Shown here piece after piece: positions 7,292 to 13,904 of a stretch of 64,000 nt of DNA (the stretch's first letter is position 1; every line of letters begins with the position of its first letter). The notes beneath the pieces were generated by a model that saw nothing but the letters and a program-made list of their open reading frames with translations, did no database searches and had not been told where the DNA came from. This DNA is from UBA6168 sp964573725 (lineage in GTDB: Bacteria > Bacteroidota > Bacteroidia > Chitinophagales > Saprospiraceae): contig CAZNLJ010000019.1 of the NCBI GenBank assembly GCA_964573725.1, positions 35,199-99,198 of the forward strand. The letters are read 5' to 3'. Both the position numbers and the translations under genes were made by a program.

Positions 7292-9948
7292 GCACTACAA
7301 TATTTGTCTCCCAACCCTATATTCGAACCGGAATGCTCCTCCTGGCCTTCCTCCTGGCCTGGGCCCCGGATGGAGCGGCCCAGGACGACCACCCCTTCCG
7401 GACCCGCCTGACGGCGGAACAACTCGAATCGGCACCGGCCCACCTCATCCCCTTTCCGCAGGAATGGACCTGGACGGGGGAACGGGTCGCCGTCTCGGCC
7501 TTGCGACCGTCCGGGATGGACCGCTGGCCACCCCATCTGGTGGCCCACCTGGCGGATATGGCCGCTTCCGCCGGACTCCCCTTGTCCGCCGCCCGCGGCT
7601 TACCCCTCCGGCATGCGCCGACGGATTCCCTGCCGCCGGAGGGCTACCGGCTCGCTGTCACGGATGACGGCATCCTGCTCGAATCCGCGGACGAGGCCGG
7701 CCATTTTTACGCCCTGCAGACCCTAGGCCAGTTGTTCCAAAATGCCGCCGACAGCCTGTATCTGCCGGTCGGCGTCATCCGGGATGCACCGGCCTTCCCC
7801 TGGCGAGGCTTCATGCTGGATGTCGGCCGCAACTACCAACCCCTGGCTGCCTTGAAGCAGCTGTTGGATGTAATGGCCCGCTATAAAATGAATGTATTCC
7901 ATTGGCACCTGACCGACCGCCCCGCCTGGCGGATCGAAAGCAAGGCATTCCCCGAACTGACCGCCGCCGAACATCACCGACCTACCCGCGACCCGGGCCG
8001 GTATTACACCTACGACGAGATACGGGAGCTCATAACCTATGCCCGTGACCGCCATATCACCGTCCTTCCCGAAATCGATATGCCCGGACATTCCGATTCC
8101 TTCGTCAAGGCCATGGGGACCACCATGGATTCCGAACGGGGCATGGAGATCCTCGAGACCGTCCTGGCCGAGTTCTTTTCCGAAATCCCCCGGCAGGACT
8201 GCCCGACCATCCACCTGGGATCGGATGAGGTCCGGATTCCGGACCCGGCGGGCTTCATCGGCCGGATGACGGATATCTGCCGGCGGAACGGGCGGGAAGT
8301 GGTCATCTGGAACCCCGGCCTGCCGGCAGACACGGGCGTCATCCGGCAGACCTGGCAGTCTCGCCACCTCGAAGCAGGTCCCTACCGGGAAATCGACTCC
8401 TGGAACAGCTATGTCAACAACGGGGAACCCATGACCCAGGTCCTGCGGCTTTTCTTCAAGCCCATCGGCTTCTCCTCCTCCAACCGGGTGGTCGGCGGTA
8501 CCCTCTGCCTGTGGCCGGATGTCAATCTCGATTTGCCGGCAGACGCTTTCCGGATCAATCCCGTCTATCCGTCCCTGCTTACCTACGCCTGGAAAACCTG
8601 GACGGATGACGTGGAATCCGCCCCGACCCCGTTCCTGACCACCCTGCCTCCCCGCTACTCGGAGGCGGCCCGTTATTTCGCCGCTTTCGAGGCATACCTT
8701 TGCCAGCACCGGGACGGTGCCTTGTCCGGCCTTCCGTTCGCCTACCTTCAACAAAGCGATATGGAATGGCGGCTTATCGGTCCTTTTTCCGGATCCGATG
8801 GCGACAGCCTGGTCTCGCAGGTCGGTACCGGCCCTTTCCCGGCCCTTCCCGCCGGGATACGCGGATTGCCGGCCCGTGGCAATACCCTCGTCATCCGGGA
8901 CCGGTTCCGGCTGGGCGGCTATTTCCCGGAAGCGGAACCCGGCCGGACGGTCTATGCCGTGACCCACGTTTTTTCCGACAAGGACCGCCGTGTGGAGACC
9001 TGGATCGGCTTCGAAACCCCTTTGCGCGCCAACCGGACTTATACCGGTACGCCCGAACAAGGCCGTTGGGACCCCAACGGCGGAGCGGTCTGGGTGAACG
9101 GAAACCCTTTGCCGCCGCCTGTCTGGCAATTCCCGGGATGGAAACCCTCCAAAACGGACGGATGGGGAAGTCCCGCCGACCAGGAAATCCCCTGGCGGGA
9201 GGAAGAGCTGTACTGGACCCGCCCCCCGGTGAAAGTACCCCTGAAACGGGGCTGGAACCGGATCGTGGCCAAGATTCCCGCCACCACCGGTTATCAGAAC
9301 TGGATGTTCACCTTCGCTCCGCTGGATAAGGAGGGACTCGAATTCATCGCCGCCCCCTCCGACCATTCCACCTATTACCGGCAGCGGGCCACCCACTTCC
9401 GGCAGCTGCCGCCCCGGCCGGGCGGTACGGTGTTTATCGGAGACAGCATCACCGACGGCTGCGAATGGGCGGAACTTTTCGAAAACGCCGACATCCGAAA
9501 CCGCGGCATCAGCGGCGACCTGGTGCAGGGCGTCCGCGACCGGCTCGACGAGGTGGTGCGGTCCCAACCGGAAAAGGTCTTTCTGATGATCGGTATCAAC
9601 GACCTGGCCCGCGGAAGAAGTGCCGATTACGTCGCCGGCAACATCCGTCTGCTCGTGGAGGAACTGTCTGCCGCCTGCCCTTCCACCCGGATTTACCTGC
9701 AAAGCCTGCTGCCGGTCAATCCTGCTTTCGGCAAATTTCAGGGCCATATGCAGTCCCGGGCTGCCATCCACGCGGTCAATACCGCCTTGCGGGACATGGC
9801 GGGGGGACAGGTGACCTTCGTCGACCTGTTCGCACCGTTCAGCGATGCAAAGGGTCACCTCGATGTCCGCTTCACCAACGACGGCCTCCATCTCAACGGG
9901 GAAGGATACCGGCACTGGTCGGCGCAGATACGGGAATGGGTTCGATGA
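7288..9948 (+). CDS. GH20 beta-N-acetylhexosaminidase fused to SGNH/GDSL esterase
   Basis: Secreted 886-aa two-enzyme protein. Signal peptide about residues 14-32 (MLLLAFLLAWAPDGAAQ). A GH20b-type domain (about 45-155) precedes the GH20 barrel (about 165-500) with WHLTDRPAWRIES, LPEIDMPGHSDS and the catalytic Asp313-Glu314 pair in HLGSDEVRI. A sandwich-like middle region follows (about 500-700). The C-terminal SGNH hydrolase (about 705-886) has GDSITDG with nucleophile Ser720, the block III asparagine in GINDLARG, and Asp865/His868 in DGLHLNG. GH20 releases terminal GlcNAc/GalNAc; SGNH domains in sialic acid loci are often sialate O-acetylesterases, but here acetyl-ester specificity is inference. 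The start overlaps nanA (ATGA), so it is translationally coupled to it. Confidence 0.9.
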   Translation: MSTTIFVSQPYIRTGMLLLAFLLAWAPDGAAQDDHPFRTRLTAEQLESAPAHLIPFPQEWTWTGERVAVSALRPSGMDRWPPHLVAHLADMAASAGLPLSAARGLPLRHAPTDSLPPEGYRLAVTDDGILLESADEAGHFYALQTLGQLFQNAADSLYLPVGVIRDAPAFPWRGFMLDVGRNYQPLAALKQLLDVMARYKMNVFHWHLTDRPAWRIESKAFPELTAAEHHRPTRDPGRYYTYDEIRELITYARDRHITVLPEIDMPGHSDSFVKAMGTTMDSERGMEILETVLAEFFSEIPRQDCPTIHLGSDEVRIPDPAGFIGRMTDICRRNGREVVIWNPGLPADTGVIRQTWQSRHLEAGPYREIDSWNSYVNNGEPMTQVLRLFFKPIGFSSSNRVVGGTLCLWPDVNLDLPADAFRINPVYPSLLTYAWKTWTDDVESAPTPFLTTLPPRYSEAARYFAAFEAYLCQHRDGALSGLPFAYLQQSDMEWRLIGPFSGSDGDSLVSQVGTGPFPALPAGIRGLPARGNTLVIRDRFRLGGYFPEAEPGRTVYAVTHVFSDKDRRVETWIGFETPLRANRTYTGTPEQGRWDPNGGAVWVNGNPLPPPVWQFPGWKPSKTDGWGSPADQEIPWREEELYWTRPPVKVPLKRGWNRIVAKIPATTGYQNWMFTFAPLDKEGLEFIAAPSDHSTYYRQRATHFRQLPPRPGGTVFIGDSITDGCEWAELFENADIRNRGISGDLVQGVRDRLDEVVRSQPEKVFLMIGINDLARGRSADYVAGNIRLLVEELSAACPSTRIYLQSLLPVNPAFGKFQGHMQSRAAIHAVNTALRDMAGGQVTFVDLFAPFSDAKGHLDVRFTNDGLHLNGEGYRHWSAQIREWVR

Positions 9949-9989
9949 AGGCCCCCTGCCTTTGCTTTTTTTGAAATAAAAAATAGTCT

Positions 9990-12476
9990 ATGCGTATCTC
10001 AATGACAATGATTTGCAGTGCCTGGCTGGCTACGGCCGTATGGGCACAAAGCGGAATGGCCCTGCGGTTGGACGGGGTGGATGGTCAACTTGCGGTGGCC
10101 GATCATGGCGACCTTGACATCGATGCCGGGGAGAGTTTCACCGTTACCCTGTGGATGAAGACGAACGGTGCTACGGATTTCCACCGCTTGGTCAGCAAGC
10201 GGGCCGCCGGGAATGCCGCCGGGTATGAGATGATCCTCCAGCAGGGTGGGGGGACTTACGGGATGAACCTCCGCAGTGTGGCCAATGCGAATGCCGGTCC
10301 GCCGTTCGGGACGATACCCGTGGCGGACGGCAACTGGCATCATCTCGCCATGCGGGTCGATGCGGCCGCCGGTACCGCCGCCATATTCGTGGATGGCGTC
10401 CTGGACAAATCCCAAGCCTCCTCCGTCATCGGCACCCAAAGCTTCGCCAACGATGCGGCCCTGCTGCTGGGCAGGAACATCAGCCAGTCCTTTCCGACCG
10501 ACGGTTGGCTGGATGACGTCCGGATTTGGTCGGCCGCTTTGTCGGCCGCGGAAATCGAAGCGGACCAGACCGCCGTGGTGACCGGTGACGAGCCCAGTCT
10601 GCTGGCCGCCTGGGATTTTGAGAATGCCTCCGGCAATACCGTACCGGACCTGACCGGCAACCATCCGGGTTCCTTGTCCGGCGGTGCCTACATCCTGCCG
10701 GTGAACGGAGACATGGCCCTCCTTGGGGCGGCGGAAGTGCCGACCGTCCTGCCCGTGGGCAGGGGCGCCGCAGACGAACGGGTCATCGGGGTCCATCTGA
10801 CGACCCAAGGCGGGGAAAATCCGTTGGTCCTGACCGAACTGCAGGTGGAATTGGCAGGGACCAGCGACTTGTCCGACCTCCTGGGGCTCAAGGTTTGGTT
10901 CACCGGGGCCAGTCCCCGCTTTTCCGATGCGGTCCTGTTCGGGACCATCCCGCCCGGAGCCGGCATCCTCCCGGTTACGGGCAACCAAGCCCTTTCGGAG
11001 GGGAACAATTACTTTTGGGTGACGGCGGACCTGGCGGCGGACGCTGTCGAAGGGAATCTGCTGCGCGGATCCATCCCTTCGGTGCGTATCGCGGGGACGG
11101 AGCAGCCGGTAGCCCCTTCGGGCGACAATGCGGGAAGGCTGGTGATCCTGGCGCACCGCCTGCTCTTTTCCGCCGGGGACGGCGGGGTCGCCAATTACCG
11201 GATTCCGGCGGTGGAGACCGCCGCGGACCAGTCCGTGGTCGTGGCTGCCGATGCCCGGGTCGACCAGGCGGGAGACCTTCCTAACAATGTGGATATTGTG
11301 GTCCGCCGCAGCACCGATAAGGGACAGACCTGGTCCGATCCGGTCACGGTGGCCGACTTCGGTGCTTCCGGAGCCAGTGACCCGGCCCTGGTGCTCGACC
11401 GGCAATCCGGTGACTTGCTCTGCCTTTTCGCCTCGCATGTCGGACTTTTCCAATCGACGCCTGGCAACCCGATCCGCTTTCAGGTCAGCCGAAGCCAGGA
11501 CAACGGACAAACCTGGAGCACGCCCCAGGATGCCACGGCCCAAATCTACGACCCTTCCTGGTCTGCCGCCTGGCTGGCCTCCGGGTCGGCCCATCAACTT
11601 CGCAGCGGCCGGATTGCCGGTGTGGTCGGTGTCTGGGAAACCAGCGCCAATTCCATCAGCAATTTCATGATATACAGTGACGACGGCGGCCAATCCTGGT
11701 CGTGGCAGCCGCAGGTCGCCTCCACCGTCGGCGACGAAGCCAAACTGGTGGAACTCGACAACGGCGATATCCTGATGAATATCCGCAACCAAACGCCCGA
11801 CCGCCGCCGCATCGTCCGCTCCACGGACGGCGGCCAAACCTGGGGGTCACCCACTTTCCAGGAGGAACTGGTCGACCCTTTTGTCAATGGCGACTTGATC
11901 CGCTACACGTCGGTCCTCGACGGGTTCGACAAGAGCCGCCTGCTCTTTTCCATTGCGGCCCATCCGACGAGTCGGCGGAACCTGACCCTGTTCCTGAGCT
12001 ATGACGAAGGTAATTCCTGGCCCGTTTCCAAAGTCCTCCACTCCGGCGCCTCCGGTTACGCCAGCCTGACTGTCCTGGGCGACGGTTCCATCGGCTGCTT
12101 CTACGAAAACGGCGAATATGAATCCTACCAGCTGTACTTCGCAAGGGTTTCCCTGGATTGGCTCACGGATGGGAACGATGCTTTCTCGCCGGCGACAAAA
12201 GTTCCGGATGCCGCACCCGGCGGCTTCCGGCCGATGCTGTCGCCCAATCCGGCGGATACCACCGTACAGCTTACCTTCGAACTGCCCGCATCGACATGGC
12301 TCCGGGCCGACTTGTATACAGCCGACGGCAGAAAGGTAATGGGCTTGTTCCGGGAATATTTGTCCGCCGGTGCCCATTCCAGGCAATTGGCGGTCGACGG
12401 CGTTCCCGCAGGGACCTATTTCGTGCGTTTCGAAGGGGACGGCTGGGTACATACCAGCCCATTGGTCGTGCAATGA
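9990..12476 (+). CDS. Secreted sialidase (GH33) with LamG domain and T9SS sorting tail
   Basis: Exo-alpha-sialidase of 828 aa, exported through the outer membrane. Signal peptide MRISMTMICSAWLATAVWAQ; LamG/concanavalin-like domain (about 25-205); sialidase N-terminal beta-sandwich (about 250-385); six-bladed GH33 propeller (about 390-735). The FRIP-type motif is NYRIP with Arg404, and Asp boxes read STDKGQTW, SQDNGQTW, SDDGGQSW, STDGGQTW and SYDEGNSW. The last about 80 residues (LSPNPADTTVQLTF to VPAGTYFVRFEGDGW) form a type A T9SS domain. It lies 41 bp after the GH20 gene on the same strand, so it is probably the operon's last gene, releasing the Neu5Ac that the others import and degrade. 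Catalytic Tyr and Glu were not individually assigned. Confidence 0.94.
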   Translation: MRISMTMICSAWLATAVWAQSGMALRLDGVDGQLAVADHGDLDIDAGESFTVTLWMKTNGATDFHRLVSKRAAGNAAGYEMILQQGGGTYGMNLRSVANANAGPPFGTIPVADGNWHHLAMRVDAAAGTAAIFVDGVLDKSQASSVIGTQSFANDAALLLGRNISQSFPTDGWLDDVRIWSAALSAAEIEADQTAVVTGDEPSLLAAWDFENASGNTVPDLTGNHPGSLSGGAYILPVNGDMALLGAAEVPTVLPVGRGAADERVIGVHLTTQGGENPLVLTELQVELAGTSDLSDLLGLKVWFTGASPRFSDAVLFGTIPPGAGILPVTGNQALSEGNNYFWVTADLAADAVEGNLLRGSIPSVRIAGTEQPVAPSGDNAGRLVILAHRLLFSAGDGGVANYRIPAVETAADQSVVVAADARVDQAGDLPNNVDIVVRRSTDKGQTWSDPVTVADFGASGASDPALVLDRQSGDLLCLFASHVGLFQSTPGNPIRFQVSRSQDNGQTWSTPQDATAQIYDPSWSAAWLASGSAHQLRSGRIAGVVGVWETSANSISNFMIYSDDGGQSWSWQPQVASTVGDEAKLVELDNGDILMNIRNQTPDRRRIVRSTDGGQTWGSPTFQEELVDPFVNGDLIRYTSVLDGFDKSRLLFSIAAHPTSRRNLTLFLSYDEGNSWPVSKVLHSGASGYASLTVLGDGSIGCFYENGEYESYQLYFARVSLDWLTDGNDAFSPATKVPDAAPGGFRPMLSPNPADTTVQLTFELPASTWLRADLYTADGRKVMGLFREYLSAGAHSRQLAVDGVPAGTYFVRFEGDGWVHTSPLVVQ

Positions 12477-12614
12477 AAGGACGGGGGTCGGATTTGCCGT
12501 GTCGGCGGAACGGACTTGCCGGACAGGCCGGATGTAGTGAATGAAGGCAGGGAAGTCCCTGCCGCGGCGATGGGGCGTTGGCGCGACCTGCCGCCGGTCC
12601 TGTTCCGGGAGGGC

Positions 12615-13817
12615 TTAGCCGGACAATTCCTGGTCCATGAACAGGATGTAGCGGTCTACGGCCGACGGCTGCAAGCCGAAAGCCGACAACCCCGTCCGCA
12701 ACACCAGGCTGGCGCTTTCGGCATCCGGGCATTCGCGGGCAGCTTGCGTGGCGTTGAAAAGGGCCTTGGGATCCCCCTGACGGAGACAGCCGGCGAATTC
12801 TTTGAGAAAGGACAGGGGCAACCCGGTGATATCTGACATCAACTCGCCGTCGAATCCCATTTCACACAGCCGGATGGCCAAATCCATATCCCGCTGGAAC
12901 CGGGAAATCATCTGCCCTTTCCGGGCCCCTTGTTCAAGGCCTCGTTCGAGCCCTTGTTCAAGGCCTCGTTCAAGCCCTTGTTCAAGCCCTTGTTCAAGGC
13001 CTTGTTCGAGCCCTTGTTCAAGCCCTTGCTTCAGGGCTTCCTTCCTTGCTTCCCGAATCAGCAGTTCGCCGATGCTACCCTTGAGTACGGATGCCATGGA
13101 TGAATCGTTTTTGAACGAAAGAACCAGACGCTTCGCCTTGGCCGGAAAGGCCAGGAAGAGATAGGTGACCAACAGACGAAGGAAGTTGACCTTTTGGTCC
13201 TGGTCCAGTTCGGTTTCTGTAAAAATAAGGATTTTTTCAGAAAGTGGGGGAGGGATTCCAGCCGGCTTACGTTGGTATTTGAAGAGGAGGAAGACACGGT
13301 GCAGGAGATGCCCGCGGAATTTGATGATAAGGTCGTCGGCGACCCGATTGAGGTCGATGAGGTCGAAATCGAATGCGGGGAGGTACCTGAGGAGCGATGC
13401 GTCCGGCAAATGGAAGCGGTCGGCGAATCGGGTTGGTCTCCAAGGTCTTTCCCCATGATAGATGACGATGGGAATGACGGGTTCCAGGATGGGGTGTCTC
13501 TCGTTCTGCCGGTTGTAGATGTTGGAAAGATATCGCAACAGTTGCAGATGGATGTTACCGGGCAGGTAGCTTTTGTGCTCCAGGAGGAAGGTGATCCTGA
13601 TCCGCTCGCGGCGGCCTTTCCAATCACAGGCATAGACCATGTCCGAGAAATGGTCTTTGAGCTGCTCGTCGACAAAGGAATCAGGTTCCCGGCGGAGGGT
13701 GGAGAAATCCAAGCGGCTGCTGATATCCGCGGAAAGCCAGTTCCGAAGGAAAGCCTCCGCTTCCGAAGGGATTGAAAAGGTGGCCCGGAACAATTCGTCG
13801 TGCGGGGAGGATGGCAT
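12615..13817 (-). CDS. Rpn-family recombination-promoting nuclease (PD-(D/E)XK, YhgA-like)
   Basis: A 400-aa protein of the Rpn/transposase_31 family; members are DNA endonucleases, some now linked to phage defence. The N-terminus MPSSPHDELFRATFS and the nuclease core with EHKSYLPGNIHLQLLRYL (the Glu-x-Lys of PD-(D/E)XK) near residues 95-112 are typical, as is IPIVIYHGERPW. Residues about 263-295 are eight GLEQ/GLER tetrapeptides from a 12-bp tandem repeat. I chose the start at 13817, not the in-frame ATG at 13889, because a good promoter (13841-13871) lies between them and MPSSPHDELF is the family start. The C-terminus ends DRYILFMDQE, similar to the gene at the right edge. It is convergent with the sialidase gene. 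Confidence 0.82.
   Translation of the reverse strand: MPSSPHDELFRATFSIPSEAEAFLRNWLSADISSRLDFSTLRREPDSFVDEQLKDHFSDMVYACDWKGRRERIRITFLLEHKSYLPGNIHLQLLRYLSNIYNRQNERHPILEPVIPIVIYHGERPWRPTRFADRFHLPDASLLRYLPAFDFDLIDLNRVADDLIIKFRGHLLHRVFLLFKYQRKPAGIPPPLSEKILIFTETELDQDQKVNFLRLLVTYLFLAFPAKAKRLVLSFKNDSSMASVLKGSIGELLIREARKEALKQGLEQGLEQGLEQGLEQGLERGLEQGLERGLEQGARKGQMISRFQRDMDLAIRLCEMGFDGELMSDITGLPLSFLKEFAGCLRQGDPKALFNATQAARECPDAESASLVLRTGLSAFGLQPSAVDRYILFMDQELSG
12931..13028 (-). repeat. 12-bp tandem repeat encoding GLEQ/GLER
   Basis: About eight 12-bp units (plus-strand form CTTGTTCAAGCC with a few substitutions) lie in frame inside the Rpn gene. Copy-number change would lengthen or shorten the protein by four residues without a frameshift. 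The sequence is degenerate enough (GAA/GAG, CAA/CGA) that it is not a fresh perfect expansion. Confidence 0.9.
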
Positions 13818-13840
13818 GTGGGTTGGTTTTTTGGTATGAC

Positions 13841-13871
13841 CAAAGATAAGGGTAAAAACCGTGTCGACCAA
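13841..13871 (-). promoter_or_regulatory. Bacteroidota-type promoter of the Rpn gene
   Basis: On the minus strand a TTG at 13871-13869 is followed after 20 bp by TATCTTTG at 13848-13841, an exact match to the -7 consensus TAnnTTTG. Transcription would begin near 13834, about 17 nt before the ATG at 13817, which settles the choice of start codon. Confidence 0.6.
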
Positions 13872-13904
13872 CTGCGGTCTTTGCAGCATGGGTGGCGGAA
13901 TCCT

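Noticed and set aside
7723..9915. Long minus-strand ORF (730 aa) opposite the GH20-SGNH gene
   Set aside because: Antisense shadow in high-GC coding DNA; the product is low-complexity with no domain, while the plus strand has two intact catalytic domains.
12546..12563. Hairpin GGCAGG-GAAGTC-CCTGCC as terminator between the sialidase and Rpn genes
   Set aside because: Only six pairs and no T tract on either strand.
12931..13028. Possible CRISPR-like array
   Set aside because: Units are 12 bp, contiguous, without spacers, and in frame with the Rpn protein.
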